From: Oscillospiraceae bacterium
GTDB taxonomy: Bacteria > Bacillota > Clostridia > Oscillospirales > Ruminococcaceae
Assembly: GCA_016281125.1 (NCBI GenBank)
Contig: JAEEIA010000001.1
Location: 62,001-126,000, forward strand
Length of the DNA stretch: 64,000 bases
Direction: 5' to 3'
Each line of letters starts with the position of its first letter. Position 1 is the first letter of the stretch. The notes under the pieces were generated by a model. That model was not told the DNA's origin and did not search any database. It was given only the letters and a program-made list of their open reading frames with translations. Below are positions 25,740 through 33,599 of this stretch, piece after piece. The position numbers were made by a program, and so were the translations under genes.

Positions 25740-26339
25740 TTATGCAGGCGGGTTTCCTGCGGGCTCTGCACCGGCCGCGACCTCAAAAATCCGGATGCCT
25801 TCGGGCGCGATATCCGATTCCGAGAGCACGATTTCCTTGATTGCGGCGGCCTGCTCCGGCGCAAGACCGCTGCTTTCCACAACGACCTTTGCCGTCTGTC
25901 CGTCCAGATAAACAACGCAGTCGGAGAAGCCCTGCGACAAAATCAGATTTTCGATGACGCTTTCGCGTTCCATCTGCTTTGAGAGATTGACCGCGTCGAT
26001 TGCGTTTGTGACCATTTCGTTCTCGCTGAGGTCGCCGCCGCCGATGATGCTTTGCAGCGTCTGCACGGCGTAATCGCGGCTGCTCTGCCGGTCAAGCCGT
26101 GCCTGTGCGAAGTAGTCCGATTTTGACGGCGACGCGCTGACCATTTCCGCAGTGCCGTAATCGGCGGGATCCTCCCCGAAGGCTGCGGCAGGGTCCGGCG
26201 CTGTCCGCAGGAGCTCTGAGGAAAGCAGGCCGCTGCCGTCCGCAAGCACATAGTTCAGATAGACCGCGCCGCCGAGCAGCAGTGTCAGTGCGCTGAGGGC
26301 GATCTGTTTTTTTCCGATGATGCATGTAGGCTTTTTCAT
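25740..26339 (-). CDS. spoIIIAH: Stage III sporulation protein AH
   Basis: 199 residues: an N-terminal membrane anchor (about 11-33), a variable linker, then the conserved ring-building domain (about 90-190), including VVYLDGQTAKVVVESSGL. In sporulating cells SpoIIIAH in the mother cell membrane binds forespore SpoIIQ to form the feeding-tube channel. Last gene of the operon. Confidence 0.93.
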   Translation of the reverse strand: MKKPTCIIGKKQIALSALTLLLGGAVYLNYVLADGSGLLSSELLRTAPDPAAAFGEDPADYGTAEMVSASPSKSDYFAQARLDRQSSRDYAVQTLQSIIGGGDLSENEMVTNAIDAVNLSKQMERESVIENLILSQGFSDCVVYLDGQTAKVVVESSGLAPEQAAAIKEIVLSESDIAPEGIRIFEVAAGAEPAGNPPA

Positions 26340-26353
26340 AATACGGGCTCCTC

Positions 26354-26887
26354 TCAGAATTTGGATGCAGCGGATCTTCCGACGAAGATCCTTGTCTGCG
26401 GAATGCCGAGCAGCGCAGCGGCTGCACGGCTGACGCGTTCCTGCACGGCGGCGTGATTCCCGCCGTCGCAGAGAATGGCAGCGCCCTCAACGGCCGGGCA
26501 GACCGTTCTTGCGATGAGCGGCGATTCCGTGCTGCCGCTGCGTGTCATGACGGGCTCCGATTCCTGCCGGATGCCGTTGTCGCCGCGGGACGTCCGGATC
26601 TCCTCCGCGTAGATCTGCTCTGCGGTGCTGCTCACCGTGATCATGACCTCCGCCTGTCCGACGCCCTCCATTGCAGAGAGCAGCCCGGTCAGGCGCTCCT
26701 CCAGCTGCTCCCGGTACTGCTCAGCCTGTACGGTGCCGTCAGCCGGGGACGTCAGCGAAACCGGTTCCTTTCTGCTGTGCTGGGGCAGCAGAAGCAGCAC
26801 AGCGCCGCAGATGCCGAGCAGCAGAATCAGGCGGGATCTGTTTTCGCCGCGCAGCCGTTCCGTCAGTTCCCTGATCCGCGGATTCAT
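26354..26887 (-). CDS. spoIIIAG: Stage III sporulation protein AG
   Basis: 177 residues: one N-terminal transmembrane helix (about 20-36) and a ring-building domain with the typical LLSAMEGVGQAEVMITV stretch and the ending RVSRAAAALLGIPQTRIFV. It forms the large ring of the SpoIIIA complex. One base separates it from spoIIIAF. Confidence 0.93.
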   Translation of the reverse strand: MNPRIRELTERLRGENRSRLILLLGICGAVLLLLPQHSRKEPVSLTSPADGTVQAEQYREQLEERLTGLLSAMEGVGQAEVMITVSSTAEQIYAEEIRTSRGDNGIRQESEPVMTRSGSTESPLIARTVCPAVEGAAILCDGGNHAAVQERVSRAAAALLGIPQTRIFVGRSAASKF

Positions 26888-26888
26888 G

Positions 26889-27344
26889 TCAGCCGCCTCC
26901 TTCCGTGACGGTCACTTCGCTGCCGAGCCACTCGTGCAGATACACGCTGCCGGTCAGCCGGTCGCCGCTGACCGCGACCTCACTGATTACTATGCTGCCG
27001 TCCTCTGAAATATGTGCAGAAACAGCGATGACTTCGCAGGGAACGTTGTTTATCTGCATCTGCTGATTCAGTGCGGAGCACAGGCGCTCGCTGACTGCGC
27101 TGTCCCGTGCCTGCGCCGCAAGTCCGGTCAGTTCGGATACTGTATTATCCGGCACGGTATGTTCTGTATGCAGCAGCGGCAGATGCAGTCCGGTCAGCGG
27201 CTTCAGCAGGACGGTCAGCAGGATGGCTGCGGTCATCAGCCGGATCTGCTTTGTGTATTTTTCCAGCGGCAGTATGCTTTCCGCGAGCGTCAGCCCGAGT
27301 ACGGTCAGACAGAGGGAAAGCACGGCAGTGCGGATCTGTTCCAT
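26889..27344 (-). CDS. spoIIIAF: Stage III sporulation protein AF
   Basis: 151 residues with two N-terminal hydrophobic helices (about 7-23 and 34-52) and a small soluble domain. ESILPLEKYTKQIRLMTAAILL matches the family start. Position between AE and AG confirms the assignment. AAGGAGG precedes the ATG. Confidence 0.9.
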   Translation of the reverse strand: MEQIRTAVLSLCLTVLGLTLAESILPLEKYTKQIRLMTAAILLTVLLKPLTGLHLPLLHTEHTVPDNTVSELTGLAAQARDSAVSERLCSALNQQMQINNVPCEVIAVSAHISEDGSIVISEVAVSGDRLTGSVYLHEWLGSEVTVTEGGG

Positions 27345-27354
27345 AGGTTCCTCC

Positions 27355-28488
27355 TTATGCGGTGCCGGTCAGCAGCAGCATGACAGCGCCGGATACGATC
27401 AGCATGACCGCGCTGCATACCAGCATGGCGAATGCTGCGGCCAGCACAGACTGCATATTGCGGTACAGTCTGGAAAGCGGCTCCGCACCGGCCATATCCG
27501 AAAATACCTGCATGATGCGGAATACCAGGCGGTACATCAGCAGCGAGAGCAGCGGCGGGACGGTCAGCCAGATGATAACGAGGATGCCGAGCGCGCCGGT
27601 GCCGTTCCGGAGCAGCTGTATGCTGCCCTGCACCGTGCCGTATGCCTCGGAAACCGCACTGCCGACAATCGGGATCATGCCGGAGGTTAGCAGCCGGAAC
27701 GATTTTGCCGCGAGGGAATCCGCGGCCGATGCGACAAAGCTGCGGACGGAGAGCAGTGCGGAAAACAGTGCCATCACCGTGCCGAGGATCCATGTCACGG
27801 CGCCGCGCAGTCCGCTGACGAGATGTCCGAGCCGGAGCTGCGGGTCGGCTGCATCCGCAATGCCTGCGGCTGTTCCGGCGAGCAGCATCGGAAACAGAAT
27901 TCCGTTTGTCAGCTGCATGACGTTTTCTGTCAGAAACAGCACGAACGTCTGATACGCCGCACTGCCTGCAACCGAACCGCCTGCTGCCAGAAATGCTGCA
28001 AATACCGGGACAAAACCCGCCATAAAGCCCTGTGCCTGTGTCAGCGTATCCGCGGTTCTGGTCAGGCAGGTGCAGACCGGCCTTGCCGCGGCACTGATAC
28101 AGATCACGGTGCAGAGCAGATCAAAGATGCGCCGGACAGAGGATTTTGCAGCGGTATCCCCGAGGCTTCCGAGCAGTGCGTTCAGGACGGTCAGTGCCAG
28201 CAGCGAATGGCAGAGCCGGAGCGGGGCGGTCAGCTCGTCCAGCGCTGTCTGCTCCAGCTTTTGCAGAAATGTGTCCGGTGCCAGCGCCGCCGCCGCATTC
28301 GGATCCCCGGGATCCATGCCGGTATCCCGGAGCGCTTCTTCCGCATCTGCCGGAATCTCCAGTGTGTTCAGTGTGTCCTGCATCTGCTGAACCGGCTCTG
28401 CGGGATCTGCGGAGCAGGGGAGCGCCCCGCTGATCAGCAGTACCGTGGTGAGCAAGAAAGCTGCAATTATCCGAATGATCCCGTGCAA
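27355..28488 (-). CDS. spoIIIAE: Stage III sporulation protein AE
   Basis: A 377-residue polytopic membrane protein. I place the start at the TTG at 28488, since GGAGGAGGT lies at the correct distance and a signal-like segment (IIRIIAAFLLTTVLLISGAL) follows at once; the frame has no suitable ATG. The central and C-terminal parts carry several membrane helices and the family segment LTSGMIPIVGSAVSEAYGT. The start overlaps the spoIIIAD end by 22 bases. Confidence 0.9.
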   Translation of the reverse strand: MHGIIRIIAAFLLTTVLLISGALPCSADPAEPVQQMQDTLNTLEIPADAEEALRDTGMDPGDPNAAAALAPDTFLQKLEQTALDELTAPLRLCHSLLALTVLNALLGSLGDTAAKSSVRRIFDLLCTVICISAAARPVCTCLTRTADTLTQAQGFMAGFVPVFAAFLAAGGSVAGSAAYQTFVLFLTENVMQLTNGILFPMLLAGTAAGIADAADPQLRLGHLVSGLRGAVTWILGTVMALFSALLSVRSFVASAADSLAAKSFRLLTSGMIPIVGSAVSEAYGTVQGSIQLLRNGTGALGILVIIWLTVPPLLSLLMYRLVFRIMQVFSDMAGAEPLSRLYRNMQSVLAAAFAMLVCSAVMLIVSGAVMLLLTGTA

Positions 28489-28874
28489 GAGAGCACCTCC
28501 TCCAGAAGCGTCCGCAGCGGTGAAAGCAGCGGGAGCGCAAGCAGCAGCAGCGCCGTCTTGCCTGTCAGGCTGACCGCGGAGGCAAGCGCACTTTTCCCGG
28601 CATCCGTGCAGACGTCCGCGGCCAGCTGTGTGATGCAGCAGATGCCGACGACCTTTGTGATGCAGACCGTCTGCTGCGGCTCCAGACCGCTGTCCGCGAG
28701 CAGCGCGTCGATTTCGTTCAGAACCGGCAGCAGTGCGGTGACGGCCGCAGCGGTCAGCAGCGTACCGGTCAGCAGTACGAGCAGCAGCGCCTGCTCCGCC
28801 GCATAGCGTTCGAGCATTTTGGAGAGCAACACTGCTGTCAGGCAGATTCCTGCCGCCTGCATCGCCGTCACCAT
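28467..28874 (-). CDS. spoIIIAD: Stage III sporulation protein AD
   Basis: A 135-residue membrane protein with four hydrophobic segments. The conserved segment QTVCITKVVGICCITQLAADVC identifies the SpoIIIAC/AD family. It overlaps spoIIIAC by 7 bases and spoIIIAE by 22. Confidence 0.92.
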   Translation of the reverse strand: MVTAMQAAGICLTAVLLSKMLERYAAEQALLLVLLTGTLLTAAAVTALLPVLNEIDALLADSGLEPQQTVCITKVVGICCITQLAADVCTDAGKSALASAVSLTGKTALLLLALPLLSPLRTLLEEVLSCTGSFG

Positions 28875-29065
28875 AGGCCGAATACCGTTTTGACCGTGTC
28901 AAACAGATCCTGAATCTCCGTGACAATCAGCATCAGCACGACAATCAGTCCCGCGAGGGTCGTCAGCATCGCCTGCTCCTCACGCTCTGCCCGCTTGAGC
29001 ACGAGATTCAGAACCGCAACAATGATGCCGATGCCCGCGACCTTGAAAATCAGGTCAATATCCAT
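28868..29065 (-). CDS. spoIIIAC: Stage III sporulation protein AC
   Basis: A 65-residue protein with two membrane helices. IDLIFKVAGIGIIVAVLN and the charged stretch KRAEREEQAML are the family signature. GGAG lies upstream of the ATG. Confidence 0.93.
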   Translation of the reverse strand: MDIDLIFKVAGIGIIVAVLNLVLKRAEREEQAMLTTLAGLIVVLMLIVTEIQDLFDTVKTVFGLW

Positions 29066-29084
29066 GAGAATCGCTCCGTTTCGG

Positions 29085-29576
29085 TTACAGCAGCAGAATC
29101 ACGCAGAACAGGCCGCCGAACAGTCCAAGACTGCGGTACAGCGCGCCTTTTTCCTTCGCCGTTTGTTCTGCGTCCGCCTGCAAATCCGCGAGCCGTCCTG
29201 CACAGAGCTGCAAGGTGCAGAGCTGTCCGTCCAGATCTGTTGCACCGAGCGTCTGCCCGACCGTTTCCATGACGGCGGCGGTATCTGCGGAGAGCTGCCT
29301 GTCCTGCCTGACCGCATCCAGCCAGCTTTCCGGAAAGGTGGCGGAATGTGCCGCAGCGGTTTGCAGAAAGGTCAGCTCCCGGTAGGCGGCCTGACCGGCG
29401 AGCGTACGCAGCAGGTCACTGACCGGCGGCAGCGTATAGCGCAGTTCGTTCATCAGCGCGGTCAGAAATTGCCGGAGCAGGCGCAGATATGCTGCTTTCC
29501 GGCTGAGTAGGTTCGCTGCCGTGCATCCGCAGAACAGAGCTGAACCGAGCAGCAGCATAGCGCCGATGAGTTTCAT
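29085..29576 (-). CDS. spoIIIAB: Stage III sporulation protein AB
   Basis: 163 residues: an N-terminal membrane helix (about 2-20), a helical soluble domain with RQFLTALMNELRYTLPPVSDLL, and a C-terminal membrane helix. AAGGAG upstream supports the ATG at 29576, which overlaps the spoIIIAA stop by 4 bases. Structurally related to GspF-type secretion proteins. Confidence 0.92.
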   Translation of the reverse strand: MKLIGAMLLLGSALFCGCTAANLLSRKAAYLRLLRQFLTALMNELRYTLPPVSDLLRTLAGQAAYRELTFLQTAAAHSATFPESWLDAVRQDRQLSADTAAVMETVGQTLGATDLDGQLCTLQLCAGRLADLQADAEQTAKEKGALYRSLGLFGGLFCVILLL

Positions 29577-30502
29577 GCGGATCTCCTTTTCAGCTGTGCG
29601 ATGCCGCGGATCTGTCCGCACTGAGTACCTGTTCCGAGCAGAATGCCGCGGCGGAAGATGCCAGCTTCGGTCAGACGGCTGATCTGCGGCCGGAGCAGGA
29701 GCGTTTGCAGGTCGGCGGCATGTGCCGAAGCGATCAGACTGACGCCGGTGTGCATGGTGTGCAAAAGCATATCTGCTTCGGCCTGTCCGCCGATCTCGTC
29801 ACAGATCAGCAGCTCAGGCGACATGACGCGCACTGCAATCTCAATGGCTTCGGCTTTCGGATACCCGTCAAAGATGTCGGTCTGTGTGCCGACGTCGAAC
29901 TGCGGCATTCCGTTCCGGACGGCGGCAAGCTCGCCGCGTTCGTCCAGAATACAGACGCGCATGAGATTGCCGAGAATTCTTGCAAGATCACGCAGGAGCG
30001 TTGTTTTCCCGGATGCAGGCGGCCCCGCGAGCAGCACGCCGCCGTCTGTGCGCGGATCTCCGATTGCAGCCGCAAGCGCTTCTGCACAGCCGATGCGTTC
30101 CGAGGCGATGCGAAGGTTGATCCCGCTGATGTCGCGGAGAGTATCTGTTCCGCCGCCGCGCAGGACAGCCGTACCGCAGAACCCGGCACGGCTGCCGCCG
30201 GAGAGCGTCAGATACCCCTGCCGGATCGCGTCCTGAAAGCTGTGCAGAGAATGTGCGCAGAGGTTCCGGAACATTGTATCCACAGCCTGTCCGGTGACGC
30301 GGATGCCGTCCTGATGCGGCGGGAGCAGGCTGCCTGTCTGTGAAACAGAGAACGCCTGTCCCTGCCGGATGATTTGCAGGGATCTGCTGCGCCGCAGCCG
30401 GATTTCCTGCAAGCTGTCCGGCTCCGCAACAGCGGAGAGCGGCTGCCGGAGCTCCGGCGTCAGGTAGGGGAGAATCTGCTGATAGCTGCTGTGAATCGTC
30501 AT
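29573..30502 (-). CDS. spoIIIAA: Stage III sporulation protein AA (ATPase)
   Basis: A 309-residue secretion-type ATPase that powers the SpoIIIA-SpoIIQ channel. Walker A is GPPASGKTTLLRD (about 148-160), Walker B region ILDERGELAA, and ELLICDEIGGQAEADML follows. The start at 30502 fits the family length, and a GGCGG ribosome-binding site lies upstream inside a hairpin (30504-30537). First gene of the eight-gene operon. Confidence 0.92.
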   Translation of the reverse strand: MTIHSSYQQILPYLTPELRQPLSAVAEPDSLQEIRLRRSRSLQIIRQGQAFSVSQTGSLLPPHQDGIRVTGQAVDTMFRNLCAHSLHSFQDAIRQGYLTLSGGSRAGFCGTAVLRGGGTDTLRDISGINLRIASERIGCAEALAAAIGDPRTDGGVLLAGPPASGKTTLLRDLARILGNLMRVCILDERGELAAVRNGMPQFDVGTQTDIFDGYPKAEAIEIAVRVMSPELLICDEIGGQAEADMLLHTMHTGVSLIASAHAADLQTLLLRPQISRLTEAGIFRRGILLGTGTQCGQIRGIAQLKRRSA

Positions 30503-30503
30503 C

Positions 30504-30537
30504 GGATGTACCGCCTTTCGTCTGTCTTGGTACATCC
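30504..30537 (-). promoter_or_regulatory. Inverted repeat flanking the spoIIIAA ribosome-binding site
   Basis: A perfect 9-base inverted repeat, GGATGTACC and GGTACATCC (30504-30512 and 30529-30537), with a 16-base loop that contains the likely ribosome-binding site. It ends one base before the ATG. It could be an operator or a translational control hairpin. Confidence 0.55.
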
Positions 30538-30565
30538 TATGCCTGTCTGCTTTCCGGTAGAACAC

Positions 30566-30593
30566 AAAAACGCCCGTACCGAAGCACGGGCGT
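30566..30593 (-). terminator. Terminator after the YhfC-family gene
   Basis: The stem ACGCCCGT / ACGGGCGT (30570-30577 with 30585-30592) is followed on the - strand by five T residues. It separates the upstream gene from the spoIIIA operon. Confidence 0.85.
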
Positions 30594-30601
30594 CAGTTTA
30601 A

Positions 30602-31444
30602 TTATTCTGATAAGGATTCTTCCGCAATGGCCGTTTCTTCCGGGACAGTTTCCTGCTGTCCGCCGGCCAGATGCTTCTTCCAGACCGCATAGGCCAGGAG
30701 CGCGGACAGAACGCTTATCACAAAGAGCAGCAGCTCCAGCGCGGCAATCGGAATCTTGTCTTTGAGGAGCACGGCTACTGCGTCAAGTAAAAAGTGCAGG
30801 AGTATCGCCAGCAGGTACATCGTCGGCTTTTTCTTCACGACCGCTGTCCATACCAGCACCGAAAGCGCAATATGCAGCGTGACGGCTGACACGCGTTCTG
30901 CCGGTATTGCGGCAAACAGGGCAGGCGACGTTTCTTTCAGCTGGTTGAACGATGCCTGCACGGTTTCCTGCTGTTCCGCGGGTATCTGACTGAGCAGCAT
31001 TTGTTCCTGCCCGGCGTTGATCATGAACGAATAGATCAGATTGCTTAAAAGACTGAGCCCGCCGAGCAGAAGCGCTTCGATGCCGCCGTGACCTGCGCCG
31101 TACATCAGTGCAGTGTGCGGTTTGCTGTGTTCCTTTTTCAGCAGGAATTTCATGGCGATCAGACGGCCGGTTTCCTCAAAAACGCCCGCTGCCAGTCCGC
31201 CGTAGAGTGCATACAGCCAGATATTGTTTTGTATTTTTTCTCCGACAGGCAGCTTGAACAGCACGAGGACATGCATCAGCTGCTCGAGCACCAGCGCGAA
31301 CAGGATAAATGTCGCAGCACCGATCAGAAAGGTTGTGATTTTGGTGTGATATTTGAATTTGTAATACAGCATCAGGCAGATCACCATTACGCAGATGAAT
31401 GCGATACCGCCGAGCATGATCGCAATGGAAGCATTAGAAATCAT
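30602..31444 (-). CDS. YhfC-family intramembrane metalloprotease-like protein
   Basis: A 280-residue protein with about seven hydrophobic segments. Three motifs fit the YhfC/CPBP-like membrane protease group: VFEETGRL (Glu-Glu), YGAGHGGIEA (His and Glu) and HFLLDA (His). These residues would bind a catalytic metal in the membrane. Substrate unknown. It follows the zinc-ribbon gene and has its own terminator. Confidence 0.8.
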   Translation of the reverse strand: MISNASIAIMLGGIAFICVMVICLMLYYKFKYHTKITTFLIGAATFILFALVLEQLMHVLVLFKLPVGEKIQNNIWLYALYGGLAAGVFEETGRLIAMKFLLKKEHSKPHTALMYGAGHGGIEALLLGGLSLLSNLIYSFMINAGQEQMLLSQIPAEQQETVQASFNQLKETSPALFAAIPAERVSAVTLHIALSVLVWTAVVKKKPTMYLLAILLHFLLDAVAVLLKDKIPIAALELLLFVISVLSALLAYAVWKKHLAGGQQETVPEETAIAEESLSE

Positions 31445-31458
31445 AAGCTGCTCCTTTC

Positions 31459-31493
31459 AAAAACAGACCGCCTGCATGGTGCGGACGGTCTGT
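31459..31493 (-). terminator. Terminator after the zinc-ribbon gene
   Basis: The stem ACAGACCG / CGGTCTGT (31463-31470 with 31486-31493) is followed on the - strand by a T run, just after the stop codon at 31502. Confidence 0.8.
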
Positions 31494-31501
31494 TGTGTCG
31501 A

Positions 31502-31942
31502 TTAAATACCAATGTTGCCGGTGCTGTCGGCATTGAAGAACTGATTGCTGGTTTCGGTGTAGTAATCGTTCTCCTCCAGAGAGGTGAAATCCTCGTCATC
31601 CGGATCGGGAAGGCGGGCACCGCAGACACCGCAGAAAATATTTTTCTCGCTGTTTTCAGCATCGCACTTCGGGCACATTTTGTAGCCGCGGAGCGTGTTC
31701 AGCTCAAACTTCATCTTCTTGATGCGGCGGCGGCGTGCATCAATATCATCGCACAGCGCACGGAAAACTGCCGGATCCTCATCCGGGTTTTTATAATACT
31801 TTTTGCCGAGATCCGCAAAAATCTCAACGATTCGCTCCTCCTCGTAGAGGATCTTCCGCTTGAGGTTGCTGACCTCAGAAACATTGGACGCCTTCTCACT
31901 GAGTCCGCGGCTCATGTCACTGACTTTGTCAAAGATACTCAT
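31502..31942 (-). CDS. Zinc-ribbon protein with helical N-terminus
   Basis: A 146-residue cytosolic protein of unknown function. A helical segment rich in charged residues (about 1-90, including EEERIVEIFADLGKKYYK) precedes a CPKC...CGVCG zinc ribbon at about 92-112 and an acidic, Asp/Glu-rich tail. The ATG at 31942 is preferred since GGAG lies upstream. Transcribed from a strong promoter at 32044-32072. Confidence 0.75.
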   Translation of the reverse strand: MSIFDKVSDMSRGLSEKASNVSEVSNLKRKILYEEERIVEIFADLGKKYYKNPDEDPAVFRALCDDIDARRRRIKKMKFELNTLRGYKMCPKCDAENSEKNIFCGVCGARLPDPDDEDFTSLEENDYYTETSNQFFNADSTGNIGI

Positions 31943-32043
31943 GATACACACTCCATTCCGCGCCGCAGCCTGTACATTCTGCTGCCGCAGCGACTGTTTT
32001 GGCTGGATGCACGGATCCGGCCTTCTTTTTTCCTACATATATT

Positions 32044-32072
32044 ATTATACATGTTTTACATGCAAAAGTCAA
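32044..32072 (-). promoter_or_regulatory. Promoter of the zinc-ribbon gene
   Basis: On the - strand TTGACT (32067-32072) and TATAAT (32044-32049) are spaced by 17 bases, about 100 bases upstream of the start codon. Confidence 0.75.
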
Positions 32073-32116
32073 TAGCTCTGATGATTTTTGTATGCAGAAG
32101 GTGAAAATGCCGCGGA

Positions 32117-32551
32117 TCAGATGTCATATGCCTCTGCTTCGGTGAGCAGGTCGATGTTTTTGCTGCGAAGGATGCTGAATGCAGCCTCCTCATCATCGAC
32201 GCAGATGACCGTATCGGCTCTGCCGGGGGTGCGGTTCACGAATGCGTACATATACTCGACGTTGACATTTGCTTCATTGAGTGCCTTCAGCACGGTTGCG
32301 ACGCCGCCGGGGCAGTCCGGCACCTTGACGCCGATGACCGAGGTGATTTTGAAGGTCCAGCCGTTCTCACGGAGAAGCGCTTCGGTTTCTGCGGGCTTGT
32401 TGACGATGATGCGCAGAATGCCGAAATCGCGCGTATCCGCCAGGCTGAGCGTGCGAAGGTCAATGCCTGCATCTGCAATCAGTCTGGTCAGCTCTGCCAT
32501 TTTGCCCTGTTTATTTTCAACGAAGATAGAAAACTGCTTGATCGTTTCCAT
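32117..32551 (-). CDS. Tandem ACT-domain protein
   Basis: A 144-residue protein made of two ACT domains (about 4-65 and 70-140), the fold that binds small ligands, often amino acids. The first begins KQFSIFVENKQGKMAELT. Genes of this type often accompany phenylacetate-CoA ligase and indolepyruvate oxidoreductase, as here, which suggests sensing of aromatic amino acids or related acids. AAGGAGG precedes the ATG. Confidence 0.88.
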   Translation of the reverse strand: METIKQFSIFVENKQGKMAELTRLIADAGIDLRTLSLADTRDFGILRIIVNKPAETEALLRENGWTFKITSVIGVKVPDCPGGVATVLKALNEANVNVEYMYAFVNRTPGRADTVICVDDEEAAFSILRSKNIDLLTEAEAYDI

Positions 32552-32578
32552 AGTAGAATCCTCCTTTTTTCGGGGGTA

Positions 32579-33556
32579 TTACGGTTTTCTGACAAATCCC
32601 GGATAATAGCTTCTGCCGGTGTTGCTGTCGATATACAGAAACAGCGGATACAGATTGTCCAGCACATTTTTCGCACTCGGGTCGTCCGGCTCCTCATACA
32701 TGCTGATGAAGCCCGGATGCTGCTTGCTTTCCGTATACGCACCGTGGCTGAACGGACTGCCGTCACTTCCGGTCATCTCCCATTTCCCGCCGGTGAATTG
32801 CAGGCGGAACTGCATGTTTTCGCTGTTTTCAATACCGTAGCGGTTTGCGAGCAGCCGGAGCTCAATGTCCAGCTTTTCCGCGTCCGTCTGCTGAGAATAG
32901 CTCATTTCCGCATCATTGTAATACGCGCTGGAATACTTGTCGTCCCGGAGTGTGTCCGCCGGAATGTAATTCAGCGTAAAATCCTTGCCGGTTTCATATT
33001 TGCCGTCCACGGTCAGACCGTACATCGGGATGCAAAGAAAGTCGCCGTGCAGCTCTGTATCGGAGGGCGCTTCCGCATCGCTTCTGCGCAGAATCCCGAT
33101 CGGTAATTTGGAGTAGACTTTTGCGGCATCTGCAAGATAAATGCGCGGTGCGGCCGTATCCGGATATCCGCCTGCTTCATTCAGGGACGGGATCCGGTCA
33201 GTAAAGCGCTTCGGATCGGCATTACCGGTGACCTCTGCGCCGGTATAGCTGAATTTCAGCGCAGACTGTTCGGTGCTGTACGTGCCGTTCCATGTGACCG
33301 CAAGATTGGAACTGAGGCGCTGTGTGACAGAAAACGAATTGTCCTGATTCAGAGCAATCGTTGCTTCGGAGTCCGTTTCCTCTGCCAGGACTGCATCCAG
33401 CGCAGCGTCCGGATCTGAGCGGTATTCCGCAGCCAGATTGCGGATGCCGTTGACGGAGATAAATGTGCCGCCCTTTGCAGTGCTGCCGGTACCGCAGCCG
33501 GTCAGCAGCGCGGCTGCCGTAGCTGCGGTCAGAATTGTCAGAAAATGCTTATTCAA
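32579..33556 (-). CDS. Putative lipoprotein of unknown function
   Basis: 325 residues with a lipoprotein signal peptide ending in LLTGC (Cys21). The mature part has no motif I recognise; it is rich in Asp, Ser and Tyr and probably mainly beta. It lies between the ACT gene and paaK in the same orientation, but nothing ties it functionally to them. Confidence 0.7.
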   Translation of the reverse strand: MNKHFLTILTAATAAALLTGCGTGSTAKGGTFISVNGIRNLAAEYRSDPDAALDAVLAEETDSEATIALNQDNSFSVTQRLSSNLAVTWNGTYSTEQSALKFSYTGAEVTGNADPKRFTDRIPSLNEAGGYPDTAAPRIYLADAAKVYSKLPIGILRRSDAEAPSDTELHGDFLCIPMYGLTVDGKYETGKDFTLNYIPADTLRDDKYSSAYYNDAEMSYSQQTDAEKLDIELRLLANRYGIENSENMQFRLQFTGGKWEMTGSDGSPFSHGAYTESKQHPGFISMYEEPDDPSAKNVLDNLYPLFLYIDSNTGRSYYPGFVRKP

Positions 33557-33599
33557 CGTGGTGATGCTCCTTTATGATTTGAACAGATTGTCGTGAAGC

